A stretch of DNA of 64,000 bases from assembly GCF_003265345.1 (NCBI RefSeq), contig NZ_QFWW01000030.1, positions 62,001 to 126,000 on the forward strand, written 5' to 3'. Shown here piece by piece: positions 33,969 through 42,579 of the stretch. The notes under the pieces were generated by a model. It did not search any database. It was not told the DNA's origin and saw only the letters and a list, made by a program, of their open reading frames with translations. Position 1 is the first letter of the stretch; each line of letters begins with the position of its first letter. Source of the DNA: Lentzea terrae. Its GTDB lineage: Bacteria; Actinomycetota; Actinomycetes; Mycobacteriales; Pseudonocardiaceae. The translations under genes were made by a program, and so were the position numbers.

Positions 33969-35234
33969 TCAGGTTAGCCGGGCCAACGGCACCAACAGCA
34001 CCGACACCACCGCCGCCACCACCGCGACCGTGCCAAAACTCGTGGCCGCCCCCATCGTCCCGATCACCGCGACCCCAAGCGCCAGCCCGAACTCCATACC
34101 CGTCTCCGACACCGCCGCCGCCGAACCCGCCTTCTCCACCGGCGCCGCACCAACGATGAGGTCCGTGCTCAACGCCATCACCGGCCCCTGCCCGAGATAA
34201 ACCACCGCAAGACCGAGCACAGTCGCGTACGGCATGATCACGAACCCCACACCAGCCACCACCAACGCCGCCGCCACCGTCCGCCCAGCACCGAACCGGG
34301 CAGCCAGCCGCGGAGCCAGCACCGAAGTGACGATCATCGCCACAGCCGCGGGCAACAACAGCAACCCGGCCCGCAACGGCGAAAAGTGCTGCTGCAACTG
34401 CTGCGTGACCAACAGGTACATCCCCGCCGTGACCGCAGCGTCCCCCACCAGCACCACAACCGCACGCACGAACCGCCCCCGGAACAGCGCTGTCTCGATC
34501 AACGGCTGCGCAATCCTCCGTTGCCGCCACACGAACAACGCCCCGAACCCAAGCCCCACCACGGCCGGCACGACGTCGAAGTGCTTGATGCCGTACACCG
34601 TCAGCACCGTCGCCACCAACACCAGCGCGACGCTCAGCAGGTCCACCCGCTGCACCGGCCCTCGGTGTTCCGGCAGCACGAACGGCCCCGTGACCAGCAC
34701 CAACATCATGACGGGCACCGCGACGAGAAACGCCGACCCCCACCACCACGTCTCCAACAGGGCGCCCCCGACCACCGGACCGAGCGCAACACCACCGGAA
34801 ATGGCCGCCGCCCAGATCCCGATCGCCGTACCGCGCCGAGCCTGGAACATCGTGCTGATCAACGCCAACGTGGACGGCATCAACGTCGCCCCGGCGACAC
34901 CGAGCAACGCCCGTGCCGCAATCAACGCCTCAGCGGTAGGCGCATAAGCGGCCAACACAGACCCGCCCGCGAACGCCGCCGCCCCGATGAACAACAGCCT
35001 GCGCCGCCCGATCCGATCGCCGAGCACCCCCATCGGTATGAGCAGCGCGGCGATCACGAACCCGTAGCTGTCGAGAATCCAGAGCAGCTCCGGCCCGCTC
35101 GGCTGCAAGCTCTTCGCGAGGTGCGGGGACGCGAGGAAGAGGATCGTGACGTCCATGGCGAGCAGCGCCGTGGGCAGCGTGAGAACCGCCAGCCCCAACC
35201 AGGACCGAATGCTTTCCCTTGATCGAGTTTCCAT
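33969..35234 (-). CDS. MFS drug-efflux-type transporter
   Basis: A 421-residue major facilitator with about 12-13 hydrophobic segments. The DHA2-type motifs are visible: LDSYGFVIAALLIPMGVLGDRIGRRRLLFIGA (motif A), LIAARALLGVAGATLMPSTLALI, and IWAAAISGGVALGPVVGGALLETWWWGSAFL (motif C). Such pumps export drugs or dyes by proton antiport. It is divergent from a MerR regulator, with a MerR-type operator/promoter between them, so it is probably the regulated pump. It is slightly short for a 14-span DHA2 pump (usually near 500 residues). Confidence 0.92.
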   Translation of the reverse strand: METRSRESIRSWLGLAVLTLPTALLAMDVTILFLASPHLAKSLQPSGPELLWILDSYGFVIAALLIPMGVLGDRIGRRRLLFIGAAAFAGGSVLAAYAPTAEALIAARALLGVAGATLMPSTLALISTMFQARRGTAIGIWAAAISGGVALGPVVGGALLETWWWGSAFLVAVPVMMLVLVTGPFVLPEHRGPVQRVDLLSVALVLVATVLTVYGIKHFDVVPAVVGLGFGALFVWRQRRIAQPLIETALFRGRFVRAVVVLVGDAAVTAGMYLLVTQQLQQHFSPLRAGLLLLPAAVAMIVTSVLAPRLAARFGAGRTVAAALVVAGVGFVIMPYATVLGLAVVYLGQGPVMALSTDLIVGAAPVEKAGSAAAVSETGMEFGLALGVAVIGTMGAATSFGTVAVVAAVVSVLLVPLARLT

Positions 35235-35244
35235 GATCCCGACG

Positions 35245-35273
35245 CTAAAGTCTCACATGGGTGTGAGAGTCAA
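35245..35273 (-). promoter_or_regulatory. MerR-type operator-promoter for the MFS pump
   Basis: TCTCACA-TGGG-TGTGAGA (35251-35268) is a perfect inverted repeat with 7-bp arms. On the minus strand it is flanked by TTGACT (-35, 35273-35268) and a weak TTTAGC-like -10. The spacer of 18-19 bp is longer than normal, the hallmark of promoters that MerR proteins untwist. Confidence 0.75.
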
Positions 35274-35287
35274 GGGGGGAAACTCGC

Positions 35288-35683
35288 GTGCGAATCGGAG
35301 AGCTGGCGCGGCGCACCGGAGTGAGCCAACGGCTGCTGCGCTACTACGAAGAACAGGGCCTGCTGACACCACAACGCCAGCCCAGCGGCTACCGCGTCTA
35401 CGCCGACTCCGACGTGCTGCGCGTGGCCCACGTCCGCACTCTGCTGGCGGCCGGTCTGTCCACGAACACCATCGCCGACGTGCTGCCGTGCATGGGCGTG
35501 GAAGGCGAACGCCTGATCGCCTCGATCTGCCCGGAACTGGTGGACGAACTGCTCGTGGAACGCGCCCGCATCGCCGAGTCCATCCGCGTACTGCAAGAGG
35601 CCCAGTCCGCCCTGGACGCGATCATCACCGCTACACCGGCGGCGTCATCGACTGCTGCGCCAGCACCGGCAGGATCGCGGTGA
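35288..35683 (+). CDS. MerR-family transcriptional regulator
   Basis: A 131-residue MerR protein: the N-terminal winged HTH MRIGELARRTGVSQRLLRYYEEQGLLTPQRQPSGYRVYADSDV, then a dimerisation helix (DELLVERARIAESIRVLQEAQSALDAI). The short Ala/Pro-rich tail has no obvious ligand domain. It probably controls the divergent MFS pump through the palindrome between them. A single cysteine pair (LPCMG, SICPE) lies in the linker. GTG start about 15 bases after the operator. Its last 53 bases overlap the convergent lipoprotein gene, an unusually long coding overlap. Confidence 0.92.
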   Translation: MRIGELARRTGVSQRLLRYYEEQGLLTPQRQPSGYRVYADSDVLRVAHVRTLLAAGLSTNTIADVLPCMGVEGERLIASICPELVDELLVERARIAESIRVLQEAQSALDAIITATPAASSTAAPAPAGSR

Positions 35684-36248
35684 GCCGCTCCTTCGGGATG
35701 AAGTTGTGCCGGTTGCGCACCACGAACGTCGACTTCCCGAGCGACCCGATCAACAGCTGCTCGTCCTTGCCCTCGATCAACGTCCCCTTCTGCTTCCCGA
35801 CGTCAACCTCGGTGATCTTCGCCCCGTCCTGCCGCTCAGCCTCGACGCTCTCGGTGACGCGCGTCCGAGCCGTGAGGTCGTCCGTGTAGGTCGACAGCCC
35901 GATGACGATCTTCGCGTCCGGCAGGTTCTTCTTCTCGGGAATCCCGTAGTAACAATCGATCTTGCCGGTCCGCCCGATCCCAGGCTCCTTGATGCCGATG
36001 ATGATCCGCGGCTCGCCGGGCAACGCCTGCCCGAGCGTCGCGTTCATGACATCCACCGACACCACGAGCTCGCAGTCGTCCGGCAACGGCCGATCAACCA
36101 TGGCCGGCACCTTGGACGCCGTGGTAGGCGGAGTGATCTTCGGAATCTGCGGCGGCGGCGCCTGGGTTTGCGGTGCCGCAGACTGGCAGGCCGCGCAGAC
36201 CATCAGCGCCACAGCGCCAAGCACCACGAAGAACTTGTTCCCACGCAT
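35631..36248 (-). CDS. Secreted lipoprotein, unknown function (DUF3558-like)
   Basis: A 205-residue lipoprotein: signal MRGNKFFVVLGAVALMVCAAC with lipobox ending at Cys21, a Pro/Gln/Thr-rich spacer (SAAPQTQAPPPQIPKITPP), then a compact domain: DCELVVSVDVMNATLGQALPG, KIDCYYGIPEKKNL, VRNRHNFIPKERLTAILPVL. The two cysteines (DCEL, DCYY) could form a disulfide, as in DUF3558-type actinobacterial lipoproteins. This family link is tentative. The start has no nearby GGAGG. It is convergent with, and overlaps, merR by 53 bases. A dispersed repeat lies upstream. Confidence 0.82.
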   Translation of the reverse strand: MRGNKFFVVLGAVALMVCAACQSAAPQTQAPPPQIPKITPPTTASKVPAMVDRPLPDDCELVVSVDVMNATLGQALPGEPRIIIGIKEPGIGRTGKIDCYYGIPEKKNLPDAKIVIGLSTYTDDLTARTRVTESVEAERQDGAKITEVDVGKQKGTLIEGKDEQLLIGSLGKSTFVVRNRHNFIPKERLTAILPVLAQQSMTPPV

Positions 36249-36328
36249 AGGTTTGCCAACCTACACAACGCCCAAAGCCCTCCACCACGGAGTGAACGGT
36301 GACGACGCGAAGGCGAAGCCAAGCCGAT

Positions 36329-36401
36329 GCGAAGGCGAAGCCGAGGCGCTTGAAAGCTTGAGACGCGGTTCGGATGGGTCCTCGTCACGAGCCGCACCAC
36401 C
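36329..36401 (-). repeat. Dispersed intergenic repeat, copy B
   Basis: The 45 bases from 36329 match copy A (28111-28155) at 39 of 45 positions, followed by CCGCACCACC (36392-36401) after an 18-base linker. It lies 80-155 bases upstream of the lipoprotein start, in the same orientation relative to its gene as copy A. A further partial GCGAAGGCGAAGCC precedes it (about 36307). Confidence 0.75.
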
Positions 36402-36460
36402 TACCCTCGAACCGGAAACCCCTACAACTCAACCTACTCAGAGGGTCCGACAAAAAAGTC

Positions 36461-36492
36461 GAAGGCCCCCGCGCCAAAGCACGGGGGCCTTC
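36461..36492 (-). terminator. Intrinsic terminator of rpsA
   Basis: GAAGGCCCCCG (36461-36471) and CGGGGGCCTTC (36482-36492) form an 11-bp stem with a 10-base loop. In the minus direction it is followed by GACTTTTTTG, a T-run, giving a classic rho-independent terminator 20 bases after the rpsA stop. Confidence 0.9.
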
Positions 36493-36511
36493 GAAGATCT
36501 AGCTGGCTAAC

Positions 36512-38002
36512 TCACATACCGCCAGACAGCTTCTCCCGCAGAGCAGCAAGCTGCTCGTCGGAAGCCAGCGTGCCACCGGACTGAGCCGGCGCGCCAACGG
36601 AAGCCGACGGAGCGTCCCCACCCGAGGTGTAGTTGCCCGCACCCTCGGCCGAAGCCTCTTCCTCAGCCTCAGCGGCCTTGCGGATCTGCTTCATGTGGGC
36701 CTCGTAACGAGTGTGCGCCTCGGCGTACTGGCGCTCCCACTCCTCACGCTGCTTGTCGAAGCCGTCCTGCCACTCCTGGGTCTCCGGGTCGAAGCCCTCG
36801 GGGTAGATGTAGTTGCCCTGGTCGTCGTACTCGGCGGCCATGCCGTACTGGGTCGGGTCGAACTCGGTGTCGACCGTGAAGCCCTCGTTGGCCTGCTTGA
36901 GCGACAGCGAGATCCGACGACGGTCGAGGTCGATGTCGATGACCTTGACCATGACGTCGTCGCCGACCTGGACGACCTGCTCCGGGATCTCCACGTGGCG
37001 CTCGGCCAGCTCGGAGATGTGGACCAGGCCCTCGATGCCCTCGTCCACGCGGACGAACGCACCGAACGGAACCAGCTTCGTGACCTTGCCCGGCACGATC
37101 TGGCCGATCGCGTGGGTGCGGGCGAACTGGCGCCACGGGTCTTCCTGCGTGGCCTTCAGCGAGAGCGACACGCGCTCGCGCTCCATGTCGACGTCGAGGA
37201 CCTCGACGGTGACTTCCTGGCCGACCTCGACAACCTCGGACGGGTGGTCGATGTGCTTCCAGGACAGCTCCGAGACGTGGACGAGACCGTCGACGCCACC
37301 CAGGTCCACGAAGGCACCGAAGTTGACGATCGAGGACACGACGCCCTTGCGGACCTGGCCCTTCTGCAGCTGGTTGAGGAACTCGCTGCGGACCTCGGAC
37401 TGGGTCTGCTCGAGCCACGCGCGGCGGGACAGGACCACGTTGTTGCGGTTCTTGTCCAGCTCGATGATCTTCGCCTCGAGCTCACGGCCGACGTACGGCT
37501 GGAGGTCGCGGACGCGACGCATCTCGACGAGCGAGGCGGGGAGGAAGCCGCGGAGGCCGATGTCGAGGATGAGACCACCCTTGACGACCTCGATGACGGT
37601 GCCCTTGACGGGCTCGTCCTTCTCCTTGAGGGCCTCGATGGTGCCCCAGGCGCGCTCGTACTGGGCGCGCTTCTTGGAGAGGATCAGGCGGCCTTCCTTG
37701 TCCTCCTTCTGGAGAACAAGTGCCTCGACCTCGTCACCGACGGAGACAACCTCGGCGGGATCGACGTCGTGCTTGATCGACAGTTCGCGCGAGGGGATGA
37801 CGCCCTCGGTCTTGTAGCCGATGTCGAGCAGGACCTCGTCCCGGTCGACCTTGACGATCGTGCCCTCAACGATGTCGCCATCGTTGAAGTACTTGATCGT
37901 CTTGTCGATAGCAGCGAGGAAGTCCTCCTCCGTCCCGATGTCGTTGATCGCGACCTGCTTGGGCGCAGCGGCAACGGGGGCGGTGGTGGTGTCGGTGGAC
38001 AT
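36512..38002 (-). CDS. rpsA: 30S ribosomal protein S1
   Basis: A 496-residue S1 protein, which docks mRNA on the small ribosomal subunit. It carries four S1 RNA-binding domains: about 36-105 (DIVEGTIVKVDRDEVLLDIGYKTEG), 120-190 (PVKGTVIEVVKGGLILDIG), 205-275 (VRKGVVSSIVNFGAFVDLGGVDGLVH) and 290-362 (VPGKVTKLVPFGAFVRVDEGIEGLVH). A charged C-terminal tail follows, as in other actinobacteria. The ATG at 38002 (MSTDTTT) aligns with orthologues. An in-frame ATG at 38032 would add 10 residues. It ends in a strong terminator. Confidence 0.98.
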   Translation of the reverse strand: MSTDTTTAPVAAAPKQVAINDIGTEEDFLAAIDKTIKYFNDGDIVEGTIVKVDRDEVLLDIGYKTEGVIPSRELSIKHDVDPAEVVSVGDEVEALVLQKEDKEGRLILSKKRAQYERAWGTIEALKEKDEPVKGTVIEVVKGGLILDIGLRGFLPASLVEMRRVRDLQPYVGRELEAKIIELDKNRNNVVLSRRAWLEQTQSEVRSEFLNQLQKGQVRKGVVSSIVNFGAFVDLGGVDGLVHVSELSWKHIDHPSEVVEVGQEVTVEVLDVDMERERVSLSLKATQEDPWRQFARTHAIGQIVPGKVTKLVPFGAFVRVDEGIEGLVHISELAERHVEIPEQVVQVGDDVMVKVIDIDLDRRRISLSLKQANEGFTVDTEFDPTQYGMAAEYDDQGNYIYPEGFDPETQEWQDGFDKQREEWERQYAEAHTRYEAHMKQIRKAAEAEEEASAEGAGNYTSGGDAPSASVGAPAQSGGTLASDEQLAALREKLSGGM

Positions 38003-38183
38003 TAGGTAGGTGGCTCCGGTACGGATTGGCATTGAATGAGTGGTAGTGGTGCGCGCGCAGCATCGCAGCGACCTGGAATCCCCGACCGTTCTGGATCATG
38101 GGCAGCACTAACCCACTACGCGGGCGTTATCGTACGCGGCCGCGAGAGGTGTGAGCAAACCAGCCCCCATGTGAAGGAGCAGT

Positions 38184-39017
38184 GTGTCCAACCAGCACGC
38201 GAGCGCGGAGCAAGCGCTCGGCACGGCCGGCATCGTCAAGCGCGGAGCGGACGCCGCCGAGTCACGTGCGGCGAACCGCATCTGGTGGGACGCGGACGCG
38301 GACGACTACCACGACACGCACGGCGACTTCCTGGGCGCGGCCGACTTCGTCTGGTGCCCCGAGGGCCTGCGTGAGGAAGAGGTCCGCTTCCTCGGCAACA
38401 CAGCAGGTCAGAGCGTCCTGGAGGTCGGCTCCGGCAGCGCCCCGTGCGCCCGCTGGCTCAAGGCCAACGGCGCCAACGTCACCGCGTTCGACATCTCCGC
38501 GGGCATGCTCCGCCACGCGCGTGAGAACAACGCCAAGACCGGCATCGACGTGCCCCTCGTGCAGGCCAGCGCTGATCAGCTGCCCTTCAGGGACGCGAGC
38601 TTCGACGCCGCCTGCTCGGCGTTCGGCGCCGTGCCGTTCGTGGCGGACGTTCAGGAGGTCTTCAGCGAGGTCGCCCGCGTGCTCAAGCCCGGATCACCGT
38701 GGGTCTTCGCGGTCAACCACCCGATGCGCTGGATCTTCCCGGACGACCCGGGCCCGCTCGGCCTCACCGTGACGCAGTCGTACTTCGACCGCACCCCCTA
38801 TGTAGAGGTCGACGGCGAGGGCCACGCCACCTACGTCGAGCACCACCGCACGCTCGGCGACTACATCCGCGCACTCACCACCACGGGTTTCGTCCTCGAA
38901 GACCTGGTCGAGCCGGAGTGGCCGCAGGGGCACACGCGCGTCTGGGGGCAGTGGAGCCCGCTGCGGGGCAAGCTCTTCCCCGGCACCGCGATCTTCCGGA
39001 CGCGCCTGACGTCGTAA
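38184..39017 (+). CDS. Class I SAM-dependent methyltransferase
   Basis: A 277-residue methyltransferase. Motif I VLEVGSGSAPCARWL binds SAM, motif II is VTAFDIS, and motif post-I LPFRDASFDAACSAFGAVPF precedes VFSEVARVLKPGSPWVF. The N-terminal RAANRIWWDADADDYHDTHGDFLGAADFVWCPEG and the WSPLRGKLFPGTAIF ending match a conserved actinobacterial group usually encoded near rpsA/coaE. Target unknown. GTG start with AAGGAGC 6-8 bases upstream. It is divergent from rpsA. A GNAT gene follows after 11 bases. Confidence 0.93.
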   Translation: MSNQHASAEQALGTAGIVKRGADAAESRAANRIWWDADADDYHDTHGDFLGAADFVWCPEGLREEEVRFLGNTAGQSVLEVGSGSAPCARWLKANGANVTAFDISAGMLRHARENNAKTGIDVPLVQASADQLPFRDASFDAACSAFGAVPFVADVQEVFSEVARVLKPGSPWVFAVNHPMRWIFPDDPGPLGLTVTQSYFDRTPYVEVDGEGHATYVEHHRTLGDYIRALTTTGFVLEDLVEPEWPQGHTRVWGQWSPLRGKLFPGTAIFRTRLTS

Positions 39018-39028
39018 TCTCAACGCTC

Positions 39029-39949
39029 ATGACCTCGGCACGCGGACTCGTGGCGGCCCAGTCAGCACGGTTCGCGTCACTGGACCCGTTGCTCCCGTCC
39101 GCCGTCGAACCGCCGACGGACGGCCACGTCATCACGGCAGCGCTCGCGGACGGCACGCGCGTCGCCGGGGTCATCAGCCACCAGTCCTTCGAACCCCACT
39201 CGATCACGCGGCTCTGGTCCGCGGCCGAGGTGTGGGAGCTGTTGCCGCTGGTCGGCACCACGCAGGGCATGGACGCGCTGCTCACGCGGTGGCGCCGGCA
39301 CCTCGACGCGCAGGAGATCGGCGAGGACACCGCGTGCGTCGTGCACTGGCCGAGCCGCGACACGAAGGCCGCGCGCGCGTTCCTCGACCACGGCCTGGTG
39401 CCGCTGTCCGTGCTCGGGGTCAGGCTGCGCACGCCCGCGCCACGCGTCCCGCGCACGCTCACCATCCGCCGCGCCACCCCGCACGACCTGGAGACCGTGC
39501 TGGAGCTGTCGCTCGCGGAGCTTGAGTACTCGTCGTTCGTCGGCTCCACGATCGTGCGGCCGGAGGCACGCGCCCTGAAGAGCCGGGCCCTCGCCGAACG
39601 CCTCACCAACGCGAGCCCGATCTGGCTGGCCGAGCGCGACGGCATCGCGGTGGCGCTGGCCGAGTGCGCGATCGTGTCGTCCGAACCGGGTACCAGCGCG
39701 GCCATGCGCCTGCCCCGCGGCCGCTGGGGTTATGTGAACTGCCTCTCGGTGCTGCCCGGCGCCCGCGGCACCGGCATCGGCCAGCAGCTCGTCGCCCACG
39801 CCCACCAGGAGCTGCACCGCATGGGGGCGGTCGGCACGTATCTCTACTACAACCCGCCGAACCCGCTGAGCAGCGTCTTCTGGCCACGTCAGGGCTACCG
39901 GCCGCTGTGGACCGTCTGGGAAGTACGCCCCGCCTCCGCCCTTAGGTGA
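39029..39949 (+). CDS. GNAT family N-acetyltransferase
   Basis: A 306-residue protein. The C-terminal GNAT domain (about 145-300) starts LTIRRATPHDLETVLELSLAEL and carries the acetyl-CoA-binding V/L-x-P-x-x-R-G-x-G-x-G/A pattern as VLPGARGTGIGQQLVAHA. FWPRQGYRPLWTVWEVRP closes the fold. The N-terminal half (VAAQSARFASLDPLLPSAV...GEDTACVVHWPSRDTKAARAFLDHGLVPLSVLGVRL) resembles a second degenerate GNAT, so this is a tandem-GNAT protein. Substrate unknown. ATG at 39029, 11 bases after the methyltransferase stop. Confidence 0.9.
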   Translation: MTSARGLVAAQSARFASLDPLLPSAVEPPTDGHVITAALADGTRVAGVISHQSFEPHSITRLWSAAEVWELLPLVGTTQGMDALLTRWRRHLDAQEIGEDTACVVHWPSRDTKAARAFLDHGLVPLSVLGVRLRTPAPRVPRTLTIRRATPHDLETVLELSLAELEYSSFVGSTIVRPEARALKSRALAERLTNASPIWLAERDGIAVALAECAIVSSEPGTSAAMRLPRGRWGYVNCLSVLPGARGTGIGQQLVAHAHQELHRMGAVGTYLYYNPPNPLSSVFWPRQGYRPLWTVWEVRPASALR

Positions 39950-39994
39950 CCTATGTCCGAGTTGCCACGGGGCCACGTCTGCGGGAGAATTTGT

Positions 39995-40008
39995 ACTGAC
40001 CGGTCAGT
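39995..40008. promoter_or_regulatory. TetR-type operator of the YhgE/Pip operon
   Basis: ACTGACCGGTCAGT is a perfect 14-bp palindrome 20 bases upstream of the first gene's GTG. The GACCGGTC core is a common TetR-family site. The operon's last gene encodes a TetR protein, so this is the likely autoregulatory site. Confidence 0.75.
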
Positions 40009-40027
40009 TTAAACGGAAGGTAAAGAC

Positions 40028-40657
40028 GTGGAAATCCACGCAAGTCGCGCAGGCGTCAACGGGGGACATGGTCCCCTGCTCCGCCCGACTTCGCTGACCG
40101 TGAAACCCGGCGAGCTGACCCTGGTCGCGGGCGACCCCGGCACCGGCCACACCGCGCTCGGCCTGCTGCTCTCCGGCCGCATCAAGCCCTCGACGGGCAC
40201 GGTGTCGCCGGACGCGAAGACGCTGCGCAAGCAGGTCGTGCTGATCGACGCCCCCGACGTGAACGAGCCGGAGGACGCGCTGACCCTGGCCGCCGTCGTC
40301 GGCGAAGAGCTCGCGATGAACGGCATGCGCTCGAGCAAGAAGGCGGTGCACGACTGGTTGGTCGAGCACGCCGCCGACGAGCACGCGGCCAAGCGCTTCG
40401 AACACGTGCCGGCGCAGACGCGGTGCGCGGTGCTGCTCGAGCTCGCCTCGGAGCGTCCCGGCGTCACGGCGCTCGTCCTCGACTGCCCCGACCGCTACCA
40501 CCCCAACCCGCGCGAGTGGTTCGCCTTGGCGCACAACTACGTGACCCCCGAACGGTCCGTGGTCGCCCTGTGCTCGAACTCCTCCGCTCACATCCTCGAC
40601 ATCCCGCACGCGCGCCTTGGTGAGGACAACAACACCAAGATGGAGATCACCGCATGA
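40028..40657 (+). CDS. Degenerate ABC-type ATP-binding protein partnered with YhgE/Pip
   Basis: A 209-residue protein shaped like a small ABC ATPase. The Walker A position reads GDPGTGHTAL (about residues 36-45), where the essential Lys is His. The Walker B-like strand is TALVLDCPDRY with no catalytic Glu after the Asp. The signature motif is not recognisable (RFEHVPAQTRCAVLLELAS). It therefore probably does not hydrolyse ATP by the usual mechanism and may be a structural or regulatory partner. GTG start with GGAAGGT upstream. Its stop overlaps the next start (ATGA). It lies just behind a TetR palindrome. Confidence 0.8.
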   Translation: MEIHASRAGVNGGHGPLLRPTSLTVKPGELTLVAGDPGTGHTALGLLLSGRIKPSTGTVSPDAKTLRKQVVLIDAPDVNEPEDALTLAAVVGEELAMNGMRSSKKAVHDWLVEHAADEHAAKRFEHVPAQTRCAVLLELASERPGVTALVLDCPDRYHPNPREWFALAHNYVTPERSVVALCSNSSAHILDIPHARLGEDNNTKMEITA

Positions 40658-42579
40658 GCGCCCTTCGCATGGCCTTCAACGAAATTCGCCGGGTCACGTC
40701 CGGCACCCTGCCCCGGCTCGCGGTGGTCGCGCTGGCCCTGGTGCCGCTGCTCTACGCGTCGCTGTACCTGTACGCCAACAAGGACCCGTACGCGAACCTC
40801 AACCAGGTCCCGGCCGCGCTGGTCGTCAAGGACAAGGGCGCCAAGGACCTCAACGCCGGCAAGCAGGTCGCGGACGAGCTGCTCAACGGCAAGAAGTTCA
40901 ACTGGCACGTGGTGGACAACCCCGCCGACGCCGACGACGGCGTGCGCAAGGGCACGTACATCTTCGCGTTGACGCTGCCGGAGGACTTCTCCGAGGCGCT
41001 CACGTCCGCGGAGCAGAACAAGCCGCGGCAGGGCGTGCTCACGCTGACCACCAACGACGCCAACAACTACCTGGGCAGCACGATCGCGAACCAGGTCGTC
41101 GCCGAGGTGCGCCGCGCCGTCACGGCGAAGGTCTCCAGCCAGGCCGCGGACAAGCTGCTGCTCGGCTTCTCCACGATCCGCCAGGAGACGACCAAGGCCG
41201 TCGACGGCGCCACGCAGCTCGCGACCGGCAACGCAGAGCTGCGTGACAAGCTCAAGGAGCTCGACACCGGCGCCCAGCAGCTCTACCCCGGCTCGGTGAC
41301 GGCCGCGAACGGCGCCGCGCAGTTGCGGGACGGCACGCACCAGATGCGTTCGCAGGCCTCCGTACTGCCCGACAGCACGCGTCAGCTCGCGAACGGCGCA
41401 CGCCAGGTCGCGGACGGCAACGAGACCGCCGCGCGGCAGGCCGAGGAGTACGCGAAGAAGGCGCAGGCGTTGGTCGGCGTGCTCGACCAGGCCAACGGTG
41501 ACATTGCGAACCGCTTGCGCGCCTTGGGCTTCTCCGATGCCCAGGTGCAGAACGTGATGTCCACGATCGGCCAGGTCCGCAAGCCGGTCGACGACGCCAA
41601 CGGCAAGGTCCAGAGCGCGTCGGGCGATCTGCGCAAGCTCGCGAACGGCGCGGACCAGGTGGCCGACGGCGCCGAGCAGCTCGCGTCGAAGATGCCCGGC
41701 CTCTACGACGGCATCGTGAAGGTCGACGACGGCCTCACCTCTCTCGCGGACGGCAACGCGAAGATCCGCGACGGCCTGCAGAAGGTCTCCGCGGGCACGC
41801 CGCAGTTCGTCGACGGCTCCACCAAGCTCGCGGACGGCGCGGCTCAGCTGCGCGACGGCCTGTCCGGCGGCGTCAACAAGATCCCGAACGCGGACGACCC
41901 GACCCGTGCGGCCATCGCTGCCGCGATCGGTGACCCGGTGGCGGTGAAGGGCCTGTCCCAGACGAAGGCCGCCACTTACGGCGCCGGTCTGGCTCCGTTC
42001 TTCTTGGGCCTGGCGACGTGGATCGGCGCGTTCGTGCTCTTCCTGCTGCTGCGCCCGCTGTCACGCCGTGCGTTGGCCGCTGGGCAGTCCGCGTTGCGTG
42101 TCGCGTTGGGCGGTTGGCTGCCGGGTGCGTTGCTCGGCATCGTGCAGGTGCTCGTGATGTTCTCGGTGGTGCGGTTCGTGGTCGACATCGAGCCGTCGAA
42201 CCCCTTCGGCACGTTCGCGTTCCTCGCGCTGATGTCACTGACGTTCGTGGCGATCCTGCACGCGCTGAACGCCACGTTCGGCGCCGTCGGCAAGTTCCTT
42301 GGCCTGATCCTGCTGATCCTGCAGCTGGTCAGCGCTGGCGGCACGTTCCCGTGGCAGACGATCCCGGCGCCGCTGTACCCGCTGCACTACGGCCTGCCGA
42401 TGGGCTACGCGGTCGACGGCCTGCGTCATCTGATGTACGGCGGCGACCTCGGCGCCGTCGGCCATGACGCTTTGATCCTTCTCGCCTGGCTGGTCGGGGC
42501 CCTAGCCTTGTCATCCGTGGCGGCTTACAGGCAGCGGGTGTGGACAGCGTCGAGGCTGAAGCCGGAGCTGGTGCTGTGA
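40654..42579 (+). CDS. YhgE/Pip-family membrane protein
   Basis: A 641-residue protein of the YhgE/Pip (phage infection protein-like) type. One N-terminal span (about 20-42, LAVVALALVPLLYASLYLYAN) precedes a 400-residue extracytoplasmic region. That region includes repeats of the form LxDGAxQLxDG (NGAAQLRDGTHQM, NGARQVADGNETA, DGAEQLASKM, DGAAQLRDGLSGG), predicted to form long helical rods. About six C-terminal spans follow, of the ABC-2 permease type. Family members include Streptococcus and Lactococcus phage receptors and ESX/lipid-transport-related proteins. It overlaps both neighbours by 4 bases (ATGA, GTGA), so all three genes are coupled. Confidence 0.93.
   Translation: MSALRMAFNEIRRVTSGTLPRLAVVALALVPLLYASLYLYANKDPYANLNQVPAALVVKDKGAKDLNAGKQVADELLNGKKFNWHVVDNPADADDGVRKGTYIFALTLPEDFSEALTSAEQNKPRQGVLTLTTNDANNYLGSTIANQVVAEVRRAVTAKVSSQAADKLLLGFSTIRQETTKAVDGATQLATGNAELRDKLKELDTGAQQLYPGSVTAANGAAQLRDGTHQMRSQASVLPDSTRQLANGARQVADGNETAARQAEEYAKKAQALVGVLDQANGDIANRLRALGFSDAQVQNVMSTIGQVRKPVDDANGKVQSASGDLRKLANGADQVADGAEQLASKMPGLYDGIVKVDDGLTSLADGNAKIRDGLQKVSAGTPQFVDGSTKLADGAAQLRDGLSGGVNKIPNADDPTRAAIAAAIGDPVAVKGLSQTKAATYGAGLAPFFLGLATWIGAFVLFLLLRPLSRRALAAGQSALRVALGGWLPGALLGIVQVLVMFSVVRFVVDIEPSNPFGTFAFLALMSLTFVAILHALNATFGAVGKFLGLILLILQLVSAGGTFPWQTIPAPLYPLHYGLPMGYAVDGLRHLMYGGDLGAVGHDALILLAWLVGALALSSVAAYRQRVWTASRLKPELVL

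Noticed and set aside
38699..39028. N-terminal extension of the GNAT gene into the methyltransferase gene
   Set aside because: The open frame runs through the methyltransferase coding region. GNAT similarity begins after the ATG at 39029.
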